A stretch of 64,000 nt of DNA from Clostridium sp. AM22-11AC (lineage in GTDB: Bacteria > Bacillota > Clostridia > Lachnospirales > Lachnospiraceae): positions 125,472 through 189,471 of the forward strand of contig NZ_QUCM01000003.1 in assembly GCF_003473545.1 (NCBI RefSeq). Reading direction: 5' to 3'. How positions within the stretch are numbered: position 1 is the first letter of the stretch; every line of letters starts with the position of its first letter. Shown piece after piece: positions 26,615 to 34,025 of this stretch. The translations under genes and the position numbers were made by a program. The notes beneath the pieces were generated by a model. The model saw only the letters and a list, made by a program, of their open reading frames with translations. It made no database searches and was not told the origin of the DNA.

Positions 26615-27549
26615 CCTTCTATCTCACCTCCCAGTACTCTGGCGATCAGAGAACCTGGCATTACAACCGGATATTCCCTGAGTGTAAAAAGCAGGCCATC
26701 CTCCGGAGATACGATTTCCTCCTCTACTGTACCATTGATAGGATTTAAAATCTGTCCGATCAGTTCGCCCTTTTTCAGATCTTTTCTGTGCTGTGCTGCC
26801 GGAAGAAAAATACCCGGTTTAACCGCATTGATAAAACATACTTTCCGGTTTTGAGATGAAACCGGTATGCATGGTACCTTTATTTCTCCATCCCATACAC
26901 CTAATTCTTTTAACAATGAAAAGATGCCCTCTGTTAATTGATGGCCGAAATCTCTGGTAATGCGCATGCCTACTCCCATTTCTACTACCAATGTAGGTAC
27001 TCCCGCATCATTTAAGCTGTGAGCCAGCGTAGATTCCTGAACAGTAGCTGCCGAACTGATCCAGATAAAATCTGTATTCAGTTTTTTTGCATATGGAAGA
27101 AGTTTTTCGGCCATTTCTGCACTGACCCTTACCTGTGGAATTTCCCTGAGGAAAATATTGCTGGCATGGATATCAATGCAAAGAGAAGCACCTTTCAGAT
27201 CCTCCATGATCTTATACGCTGCGTATTCCGGCAGGGAGCTTTCCTCAGAACCCGGAAATACACGGTTCATATCAAGATCAAATCCCGGAACACCTCTGGT
27301 GATCGAATTTACTCCCAGAGGATTTAACGCAGGATAAATTTCTACGATTCCCTTTAAATATTCCAAATGTTCTTCAATCCGTCTGTTTAATTCATAACAG
27401 ACAAACTGCCCCTCCAGTTCATCACCGTGGGTGCCGGTTACAATACATACTCTTTTTTCACTGCCTGTTATCACCATTGGTTTTAACACATTCTTCTTTA
27501 CAAGAAGCCGCTCACCGGCAGGCAGTCCTAAGGATACTACTGTCTCTAT
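26611..27549 (-). CDS. Succinylglutamate desuccinylase / aspartoacylase family zinc hydrolase
   Basis: The 312-aa protein keeps all the marks of an active AstE/AspA hydrolase: VTGTHGDELEG (zinc-binding His and Glu), LDMNRVFPG, CIDIHAS (second His), and VVEMG with the general-base Glu. Such enzymes deacylate small N-acyl amino acids. The ORF can be read from a TTG at 27624, but that TTG is the -35 hexamer of the promoter; the ATG at 27549 starts MIETVVSLGL. It is the first gene of an operon divergent from a LysR regulator, which probably controls it. Confidence 0.87.
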   Translation of the reverse strand: METVVSLGLPAGERLLVKKNVLKPMVITGSEKRVCIVTGTHGDELEGQFVCYELNRRIEEHLEYLKGIVEIYPALNPLGVNSITRGVPGFDLDMNRVFPGSEESSLPEYAAYKIMEDLKGASLCIDIHASNIFLREIPQVRVSAEMAEKLLPYAKKLNTDFIWISSAATVQESTLAHSLNDAGVPTLVVEMGVGMRITRDFGHQLTEGIFSLLKELGVWDGEIKVPCIPVSSQNRKVCFINAVKPGIFLPAAQHRKDLKKGELIGQILNPINGTVEEEIVSPEDGLLFTLREYPVVMPGSLIARVLGGEIEG

Positions 27550-27595
27550 CATTACTTGTATTCTCTGCCTTTGTCTAAGTTTTATGTCTGTTATA

Positions 27596-27624
27596 AAGAT
27601 AATCCATCCCTCTTTATTCGTCAA
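27596..27624 (-). promoter_or_regulatory. Promoter of the aspartoacylase-like operon
   Basis: TTGACG, 17 nt, TATCTT on the minus strand, inside the 144-nt gap shared with the divergent LysR gene, where a LysR site would be expected. Confidence 0.6.
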
Positions 27625-27636
27625 GTTTTATTCATC

Positions 27637-27666
27637 TTTACAAAATAAAGTCACCCGTGATAGAAT
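27637..27666 (+). promoter_or_regulatory. Promoter of the LysR gene
   Basis: TTTACA, 18 nt, TAGAAT on the plus strand, close to and facing away from the operon promoter; AAGGAGG lies 8 nt before the ATG at 27694. Confidence 0.6.
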
Positions 27667-27693
27667 ATAGGTAATTATAAGGAGGACTTAATA

Positions 27694-28569
27694 ATGGATA
27701 TTAATTATGAATTATACAAGGTATTTTATCACGTAGCCGTTACACTTAGTTTCTCGGAAGCTTCCAAACAGCTTTTTATTTCCCAGTCTGCTGTAAGCCA
27801 GTCCATTAAGGTCCTTGAAAAGAAGCTGAAACAGCCGCTTTTCATCCGCAGTACCAAAAAAGTACAGCTGACACCAGAGGGCGAAATTTTATTAAAACAT
27901 ATTGAACCAGCCATGAACCTGATCCAGAAGGGGGAAAACCAGCTGTTAGAGGCCCATACCTTAAACGGAGGCCAGCTGCGTATTGGCGCCAGCGACACCA
28001 TCTGCCGCTACTATCTGGTACCCTACTTAAAACAGTTCCACAAAGAATACCCCAACATTCATATCAAAGTGATCAACCACACTTCCATTGAATGTGCCAA
28101 AGCCCTGGAAAATGGTCAGACTGATTTTATCATTGCCAATTATCCTAACTCTGCTCTCGCAGGCAACCTGCACACCCGGGTCATCAATGAATTCCATGAT
28201 GTATTTGTAGCCAGCCGTCAGGCCTTTGACTTGGAAGGAAAGGAACTGACCTTAGAAGAGCTGTTAAAATACCCGATCATGATGTTAGACCGTAAAAGTA
28301 CCACCAGTGAATTCCTGCACCAGATTTTCCAGAAAAGTCATTTGGACCTGGTACCGGAGATCGAGCTTTCCAGTAATGACCTGCTGATCGACCTGGCCCG
28401 CATCGGTCTCGGGATTGCTTTTGTTCCGGATTTCTGTATCCCGGCTAATGATAAGGATCTGTTTATCCTGGAACTTTCAGAAAAACTTCCTGCCCGTCAG
28501 ATGGTGGTTGCTTTCAATGAAAGCCTTCCTGTATCCCAGGCTGCCAAGCAGTTTATGGATATGTTGTAA
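27694..28569 (+). CDS. LysR family transcriptional regulator
   Basis: This 291-aa protein has the N-terminal winged HTH of LysR regulators (FSEASKQLFISQSAVSQSIK, residues about 20-39) and a periplasmic-binding-like effector domain starting near residue 90 (GGQLRIGASDTICRYYL). Its gene is divergent from the aspartoacylase-like operon across 144 nt holding both promoters, the classic arrangement for regulator and target. The effector is likely a substrate or product of those hydrolases, but this is inference. Confidence 0.92.
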   Translation: MDINYELYKVFYHVAVTLSFSEASKQLFISQSAVSQSIKVLEKKLKQPLFIRSTKKVQLTPEGEILLKHIEPAMNLIQKGENQLLEAHTLNGGQLRIGASDTICRYYLVPYLKQFHKEYPNIHIKVINHTSIECAKALENGQTDFIIANYPNSALAGNLHTRVINEFHDVFVASRQAFDLEGKELTLEELLKYPIMMLDRKSTTSEFLHQIFQKSHLDLVPEIELSSNDLLIDLARIGLGIAFVPDFCIPANDKDLFILELSEKLPARQMVVAFNESLPVSQAAKQFMDML

Positions 28570-28622
28570 AATGGCAACCTTTCACAGAAGTTCTTTGACC
28601 ACACGTCAGACTGCTGCAGCCA

Positions 28623-31073
28623 CTACACAAACTGTCCCCAGAAATCATCTACCGCCTGTTTTACATTAAAGCGGTTCACAACCGTATAACGTTCCCATTC
28701 CCTTGGAAATAATGCCACATATTCAGGCAGCAGGAAACGGTCATCCAAAAGGGCAATCACCCCTTTATCATTTACAGTGCGGATGACCCGGCCTGCTGCC
28801 TGCATTACTTTATTCATCCCCGGATACTGATAGGCGTAATCAAAGCCACCTTCTCCCTGTTCGTCAAAATATTCCTTTAAGATCTCCTGTTCCGGATTTA
28901 CCTGTGGAAGTCCTGTTCCTATGATGATCGCTCCGATCAGTCTCTCTTCTTTCAGATCGATCCCTTCTGAAAAAATACCGCCCATTACACAAAGACCAGC
29001 AAATGACTCCTTTGGTTCTTCCTTAAAACTTAAAAGAAATTCTTCCCTTTCTTCTTCTGACATATTCGATGACTGGGCTTTCCATTCAAATTTTAACTTT
29101 CCCTGTTCCTGCCGTTCCTCAAGAACCTTCTGTACCTGAAACAGAAACTGATAGGATGGGAAAAAGATCATGTAATTTCCTGTCTTTCCTCCTATGACCC
29201 CTTCTATATAGTCAGCGATCCGCTCATACTGGGTCCTGCCCCGTCTGCTGTAACGGCTGCTTACATCAGAAGCCGCAAGTACCAGCCGTTTATCTGCCTG
29301 AAAAGGAGATTTTGCATACACGGCATATTCTTCCTGGCTTCCGCTTAAAAGTTCCTTATAATAACGGATCGGCAGCAGCGTTGCAGAAAAAAACACTGTA
29401 CTCACGCCCCGGTCCAGGCATTCCCGCAGGCAGCTGGAAGGATTGACACACATCAGTTTTACCATAAAAGAGCCATCCGCCAGTAAGCGGCTGTATATCC
29501 TGTAATTTTCATCCAGCCGGTCACTTACATAAAGGAAATCACGGATCTTAAAATACAGATCAAGGACTGTCTCCCTGTCATCAAATTCGCTGTTTTCATT
29601 TAAAAATACTTCCATCTCCCCAAACAGCCCCATTAACTCCAGGGAAAGAAGTTTTACATCCGAATGCATGCGGTAATGTTCCCCCAGAACCATCCGTGCT
29701 CCCCCTTCAAACGCCAGTTCCATGTCTGCTTCATCAGAAAAGGGTTCTGTCTCCCCCAGGCGTTTTAGATCCAACATCCTGCGATTACACCGTTCTAACA
29801 GCTTCAGGACTTTTCCTGCCTCGGGGATCCCTTTTAAGATCCTTTTTGCAGCAAGCAGCTCTTCCTTTATAAGAACAGCACTGTACATCTCCCTGGCTCT
29901 TGAAACCAGGTTGTGGGCCTCATCTACAAGGAAAATATAATTTTCCCTCTCTTCTCCTTCTGCAAAATAGCGTTTCAGGCGCACATTGGGATCAAATACA
30001 TAATTATAATCACAGATGATGCCGTCTACCCAGCTGCTGATGTCCAGACAGAGTTCAAAGGGGCAGACCTGGTATTTCTCTGCATATGCAAGGATCGTTT
30101 CCCTGGTAATCCCCTGCTCTTCCTGTATGATCTCATAAACAGCGTCATTGACCCGGTCAAAATGTCCCTTTGCCCTTGGGCAGGCAACTGGATTGCAGTC
30201 CGGTTTTTCCAGGACACACAGCTTTTCTTTTGCAGTAATGGTCACAGTACTGAAATACAGGTTTTCCCGCTCCCTTAACAATTCAAACGTCTCTTCTGCC
30301 ACGCTTCTGGTAATAGTCTTGGCTGTGAGATAAAACAGCTTCTCCCCATAGCCTTCTCCTATAGCTTTCAGGCTTGGAAAGACACAGGATAAGGTTTTTC
30401 CGATCCCTGTAGGCGCCTGTATGTAAAGATTTCTCCCTCTGGCAATACTTCTGTATACAGAAACCGCCAGTTCTTTCTGACCTTCCCTGTATGCATAAGG
30501 AAACTGCAGTTCTTTTAAACATTCTGTTCTGCGGATGCTGTGATGGTAAAGGTATCTGGCCCACTTTACATATTCATGGATCAGACCCTGAAACCATTCT
30601 TCCAGTTCTTCCCTTGTTTTTGCCTGGCGGAAACGGCGGATCTGTTCTGTTTCTATATTACAATAGGTAAGCTGGATCCCCACACTGTCCAGATCCTGCT
30701 CACTGGCATACATATATCCATAACACAGGGCCTGTGCAAGATGAACCGGATCCGGCTCTTCCAAACGCTCTACGTCCATGTAAATACATTTGATCTCATC
30801 GATCACGATCCCGGACGTTTCTGTAATGATCCCGTCTGCCCTGCCTTCTAAAAGGATACTGAATTCATCTTCCCGCACCTGATGTTTCAAAGCAACTTCT
30901 GAACGGTAATCCGCTCCCATGCGTTTCTGGATCTTTCTGTGCAGCCTGCTCCCCGCCTGCATAGCCTCTTTTTTTCCGCCCTGGCTCCTGCGGTTATCCA
31001 GATCCCCGGACCGCAGGACAAACTCTACTAAATTGCGGACAGAGATGCGGATCTTAGACTGTGCTTCTGTCAT
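28623..31073 (-). CDS. XPD/DinG-type DNA helicase with N-terminal PD-(D/E)XK nuclease domain
   Basis: This 816-aa protein starts with a restriction-fold nuclease region with GRADGI and IVIDEIK (D near 80, E-x-K near 93-95), as in Cas4-like and RecB-like nucleases. It continues with a superfamily 2 helicase: Walker A APTGIGKTLS, an iron-sulfur insertion with several cysteines (KLCVLEKPDCNPVACP, then YQVCPFELC), DEAHNL, and C-terminal motifs FFPSYQF and QAAGRVIRT. Two starts are possible: TTG at 31088 with GGAGGG 5 nt upstream, or ATG at 31073 with GGAAGG 7 nt upstream; I chose the ATG. It probably acts in DNA repair; its partners are not visible. It has no operon mates. Confidence 0.9.
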   Translation of the reverse strand: MTEAQSKIRISVRNLVEFVLRSGDLDNRRSQGGKKEAMQAGSRLHRKIQKRMGADYRSEVALKHQVREDEFSILLEGRADGIITETSGIVIDEIKCIYMDVERLEEPDPVHLAQALCYGYMYASEQDLDSVGIQLTYCNIETEQIRRFRQAKTREELEEWFQGLIHEYVKWARYLYHHSIRRTECLKELQFPYAYREGQKELAVSVYRSIARGRNLYIQAPTGIGKTLSCVFPSLKAIGEGYGEKLFYLTAKTITRSVAEETFELLRERENLYFSTVTITAKEKLCVLEKPDCNPVACPRAKGHFDRVNDAVYEIIQEEQGITRETILAYAEKYQVCPFELCLDISSWVDGIICDYNYVFDPNVRLKRYFAEGEERENYIFLVDEAHNLVSRAREMYSAVLIKEELLAAKRILKGIPEAGKVLKLLERCNRRMLDLKRLGETEPFSDEADMELAFEGGARMVLGEHYRMHSDVKLLSLELMGLFGEMEVFLNENSEFDDRETVLDLYFKIRDFLYVSDRLDENYRIYSRLLADGSFMVKLMCVNPSSCLRECLDRGVSTVFFSATLLPIRYYKELLSGSQEEYAVYAKSPFQADKRLVLAASDVSSRYSRRGRTQYERIADYIEGVIGGKTGNYMIFFPSYQFLFQVQKVLEERQEQGKLKFEWKAQSSNMSEEEREEFLLSFKEEPKESFAGLCVMGGIFSEGIDLKEERLIGAIIIGTGLPQVNPEQEILKEYFDEQGEGGFDYAYQYPGMNKVMQAAGRVIRTVNDKGVIALLDDRFLLPEYVALFPREWERYTVVNRFNVKQAVDDFWGQFV

Positions 31074-31136
31074 CAAACTGCCTTCCAATGTTTCCCTCCA
31101 TCTGTACTCCTAAAATTCATGACTTTAGGATAACAC

Positions 31137-31181
31137 AAAAAGAGCAGGAATGCAAACTGATGTTCGTTCCCGCTCTTTTTC
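31137..31181. terminator. Bidirectional terminator between helicase and HPr-like gene
   Basis: AAAAAGAGC ... GCTCTTTTTC with a further GGAA-TTCC inner pairing. It ends the HPr-like gene on the minus strand, 49 nt after its stop. Confidence 0.8.
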
Positions 31182-31229
31182 TTATTTCTGATTCTTATTC
31201 TGCGATTGCCATGATCCTGTCATCCCACT

Positions 31230-31472
31230 TTAAGCAGCAGTGGTAGATACAGGTGCCAGGGTATCCAGGTATTCTTCAAATTCTGCATTATCACCATTCA
31301 TCTGTACGGTCAGTACCCGCGCCAGATCCAGGCTTAAAACACCTAAGATCGACTTGGCATCAATGGTCACACGGTTATAGAATACGTCAATATCAAAGTC
31401 ACATTTCGTTGCCTCTGCTACAAAATGTTTTGCTTCTTCTACAGATGGCAGCATGATTTTCTTTTCTTTCAT
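31230..31472 (-). CDS. HPr-like protein lacking the catalytic histidine
   Basis: The 80-aa protein aligns with the PTS phosphocarrier HPr in its second half: TIDAKSILGVLSLD matches the NAKSIMGVMSL region around regulatory Ser46. The first half, where HPr has GLHARPA with phospho-His15, reads LPSVEEAKHFV, so no phosphotransfer through His15 is possible. It may be a regulator in the manner of Crh or a structural relative. The ATG has AAAGGAG 9 nt upstream, and a consensus promoter lies about 90 nt ahead. It is monocistronic. Confidence 0.82.
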   Translation of the reverse strand: MKEKKIMLPSVEEAKHFVAEATKCDFDIDVFYNRVTIDAKSILGVLSLDLARVLTVQMNGDNAEFEEYLDTLAPVSTTAA

Positions 31473-31568
31473 AATTCAAGACTCCTTTTTAAGATTTCCA
31501 CCTGTTTTTTACAGGCAGATCATCCTGGTTAAAGTGTGTCCGTCCAGTCACTCCTGAACGTTGGAATA

Positions 31569-31597
31569 TATATAGCACTATTATTTTTCAATGTCAA
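31569..31597 (-). promoter_or_regulatory. Promoter of the HPr-like gene
   Basis: TTGACA, 17 nt, TATATA on the minus strand. The leader of about 90 nt holds a small hairpin (CCTG-TAAAAAA-CAGG) near the ribosome site. Confidence 0.75.
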
Positions 31598-31689
31598 ATT
31601 TTATTCCTCTTTTCAGATTATGCCCTTTTTCGTAAATATTTATATAAATCGCTGTAAATTATTTTTACATTGTATCTGATTTTATGCAT

Positions 31690-31726
31690 AAAAGAAAGGT
31701 GGCTTCCCATATCCTGGAAATCCACC
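31690..31726 (-). terminator. Terminator of the NUMOD1-repeat gene
   Basis: Minus strand: AGGTGGATTTCC ... GGGAAGCCACCT followed by TTCTTTT, just after the stop at 31734. Confidence 0.7.
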
Positions 31727-31733
31727 TGAATAG

Positions 31734-32165
31734 TTACTCTTTTTCTTTTGTTTCGGGAGTTTCTTTTTCCACCCATTTATAACCGCCGGCTGTTTTCTGA
31801 GCTCCTGTCATCGCGCAGGAAATACTTCTGCGGCTGATATTTAAAGCACGGCTGGCATGAGCAATAGAAAGATATTCTGCTACTACCTGTCCGTCTAATG
31901 TCAGCTGGATCAGCGGTCTCTTATCATGGTATCCGATCTTGCTGCTTAAGTCCACCTGGATCGGTTCCCAGGGCAGGTCTTCCGGAACTACACGCCACAG
32001 ATAGCCTCCTCCTGTCTTACGCTCGCCATGGGCTGCTCTGGCAATGGAGCCTAAAGAAACACCTGTTGCCTCGTGGGCCAGTCTTGAACTTTTATAATCT
32101 GCTATGGGCATTCCATCTTTGGAATACTGCCGATAAACATGTCCTGCTTTAATTGTCCGACTCAT
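31734..32165 (-). CDS. Protein of two NUMOD1-type DNA-binding repeats
   Basis: The 143-aa protein consists of two copies of a roughly 50-residue unit. Copy 1 (about 8-60) has VYRQYSKDGMPIADY, SSRLAHEATGVSLGSIARA and TGGGYLWR; copy 2 (about 82-132) has IQLTLDGQVVAEY, SIAHASRALNISRRSISCA and TAGGYKWV. This is the pattern of NUMOD1 helix-turn-helix modules that normally sit at the C-terminus of homing endonucleases. No GIY-YIG or HNH nuclease motif is present. It is probably a small DNA-binding protein; its target is unknown. It has its own promoter and terminator. Confidence 0.78.
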   Translation of the reverse strand: MSRTIKAGHVYRQYSKDGMPIADYKSSRLAHEATGVSLGSIARAAHGERKTGGGYLWRVVPEDLPWEPIQVDLSSKIGYHDKRPLIQLTLDGQVVAEYLSIAHASRALNISRRSISCAMTGAQKTAGGYKWVEKETPETKEKE

Positions 32166-32262
32166 TTGTACTCTCTTCCTTCCGCTCGTAAAATTTTCTT
32201 TCTAGCCAATGGAGTAGTCGCCATTTGCTGGTACGTTTTATTTTTCACAGACCAACATAGTC

Positions 32263-32291
32263 ATTATAACAACTATTGTTCATTTTGTCCA
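32263..32291 (-). promoter_or_regulatory. Promoter of the NUMOD1-repeat gene
   Basis: TGGACA, 17 nt, TATAAT on the minus strand, with a leader of about 90 nt to the ATG at 32165. Confidence 0.7.
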
Positions 32292-32360
32292 GATTATATC
32301 CTAAACTTGCGAAAGATAATATCTTATTTTTACAAAACCAGGGGGAGTATTCGCTTTTTC

Positions 32361-33626
32361 TTATACTTCATCTGCAGAGCGGATCCCCGTTGCCACCGGA
32401 CGGATCTCATCAGATCCGAAAGGATCCTGTGTACCATTTTCTTCTTGCCATGGTGCTGTATCTTCTGCCCCTTCTCCTGCCGTCTTGCGGTCTGCCAGTG
32501 GTACAGGACGCACAGAGATACCATTGATCTCCACATGTTCGTTAATAGCGATCACAAGGCAGGGCCGTCCGTCGATCATACGGTTTTCCACCAGATAGGT
32601 CTTATCGGGGGCTACCTTAATGGTCACATCCGGGGTTTTGATCTCAAAGCTCTTTGTATTCACTACATTTGATACAGCGAAACTGGTTTCAGGACCGTCC
32701 TCTACATCTGCATAACGACTTTCAAATTCCTGAAGTTTTTCCGGTGCTGCCCCGTTGTTTTCCAGAAGCTGTTTAAGCTGTGTTTTATTCAGTACCGGCG
32801 GTGCAGGTTCATCTTTTGTCTCTTCCACCAGTTCACTTAAATTTTCATGGATGCTTTTTACAGTCTCAAAGTCGCAGTTTTCCCCTAAAGTTTCCTCTAC
32901 GATAGTCTGGAAGGTCTCTTTCTGGTTTTTGGCAGACATAGGGATATGGCAGCCCAACACTTCATCGATCAGTGTATCCGGCAGCTGTTCTCCGTTTTTC
33001 GCATAAAGTAAAAGGCTATGGATGTCTGTATTCCGGTCATTAAATGCAGGAAACAGGAAACTGGTCACAGGTGCCTCCACCAGCCAGTCACGGATCCTGT
33101 TTTCAATCACATTGGTAGTGGAATTATAGCACAGACCTGCCTTGGAAAGCTTTACAGGGCAGATTGTACACTGGATAAACTCATACACATAATCAGAAGC
33201 GTCAAACATCTCAGAACCGTCTGTAGCCTTTGCAGGAATGTCATATGCACAGTGGATCAGGATAATATAATAATTCTCTGCATAGTCAAAATTGGCGATC
33301 ACACGGTCATAAAATTCCTCGATCAGCCCATCGTCTTTTAATTCACTGTCCCGAAGCTTTAAAAGGAAATTCTGGGTACCGCCCTCTTCTTCTGTGTGAA
33401 GGGGAAATTCCATATTGATCAGATTTTTTCCAATGGTTCCTGAAAGGCCATTGCGGAAAATGGTAAAATATTTAAAGGCTTCTTCTTCCGGAAGGGATAA
33501 AAATGCTTCCTTCAGTTCTGTTTTTTTATTTTTCTCTGAGTCTACATAGCAGCCGCAGATCCGGCTGATGGCACAGTTTGCCGGAGTGAAAAGTTTTTTT
33601 ATTTCGTTGCATTCTTTTTTGTTCAT
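32361..33626 (-). CDS. DUF4317 domain-containing protein
   Basis: This 421-aa soluble protein fits the DUF4317 family, found mainly in Clostridia, of unknown function. It starts MNKKECNEIKKLFTPANCAI and includes ICGCYVDSEKNKK and a conserved middle section (ENYYIILIHCAYDIPAK). The C-terminal 60 residues are acidic and low in complexity. The frame opens 17 codons earlier, but the ATG at 33626 has GGGGAGAT 8 nt upstream. It follows the tRNA-Trp gene and its terminator, and no separate promoter was clear, so some readthrough is possible. Confidence 0.8.
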   Translation of the reverse strand: MNKKECNEIKKLFTPANCAISRICGCYVDSEKNKKTELKEAFLSLPEEEAFKYFTIFRNGLSGTIGKNLINMEFPLHTEEEGGTQNFLLKLRDSELKDDGLIEEFYDRVIANFDYAENYYIILIHCAYDIPAKATDGSEMFDASDYVYEFIQCTICPVKLSKAGLCYNSTTNVIENRIRDWLVEAPVTSFLFPAFNDRNTDIHSLLLYAKNGEQLPDTLIDEVLGCHIPMSAKNQKETFQTIVEETLGENCDFETVKSIHENLSELVEETKDEPAPPVLNKTQLKQLLENNGAAPEKLQEFESRYADVEDGPETSFAVSNVVNTKSFEIKTPDVTIKVAPDKTYLVENRMIDGRPCLVIAINEHVEINGISVRPVPLADRKTAGEGAEDTAPWQEENGTQDPFGSDEIRPVATGIRSADEV

Positions 33627-33661
33627 GTATGTATCTCCCCTGTTTTTGTAGATTTTAACAC

Positions 33662-33714
33662 AAAAGAAAAAGCCCAAAAGCCATACGACTTCTGAACTTC
33701 CTTCGGGTTGGGCT
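33662..33714 (-). terminator. Terminator of tRNA-Trp
   Basis: Minus strand: AGCCCAA ... TTGGGCT followed by TTTTCTTTT, 19 nt after the tRNA 3' end. Confidence 0.75.
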
Positions 33715-33732
33715 ATTCTCTCAAATAGTCAG

Positions 33733-33803
33733 CAGGGGAAGAGGGGCTCGAACCCCCATCTACGGTTTTGGAGACCGCTGCTCTACCATTGAACTATTCC
33801 CCT
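33733..33803 (-). tRNA. tRNA-Trp (CCA anticodon)
   Basis: The 71-nt cloverleaf reads with acceptor stem AGGGGAA / TTCCCCT and discriminator G, the anticodon loop CTCCAAA (anticodon CCA) closed by GCGGT/ACCGT, and the T loop GTTCGAG between GGGG and CCCC. The 3' CCA is not encoded. The gene stands alone with its own promoter. Confidence 0.96.
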
Positions 33804-33844
33804 ATGTTCTTTTGTTTTTTGTTTTGTTCCCTCGAACGAGTATT

Positions 33845-33873
33845 ATAATATCACAGGTTTCCAACACTGTCAA
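33845..33873 (-). promoter_or_regulatory. Promoter of tRNA-Trp
   Basis: TTGACA, 17 nt, TATTAT on the minus strand, about 42 nt before the tRNA 5' end. Confidence 0.85.
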
Positions 33874-33956
33874 CAACTATTTTGAATTTTTTTCAAAGTT
33901 TTTTCAAAAAAAGTAATTGCTTATTTTTTTCTGTTTTTTAATACAGTTTTATTGAA

Positions 33957-34001
33957 ACATAAACCTGCCTGACACCGGCTTTTACACCAGGCACAGGCAG
34001 G
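33957..34001 (-). terminator. Terminator of radA (clp operon)
   Basis: Minus strand: ACCTGCCTG ... CAGGCAGGT with an inner CCTGGTGT/GCCGGTG-type pairing, followed by TTATGTTT. The T-tract is interrupted. Confidence 0.6.
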
Positions 34002-34025
34002 TGCTGTTCTTTTTACGCTATATTT

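Noticed and set aside
32139..32672. 177-aa plus-strand ORF in the NUMOD1/DUF4317 gap
   Set aside because: Mostly antisense to the DUF4317 gene and to a promoter region; no motif or ribosome site.
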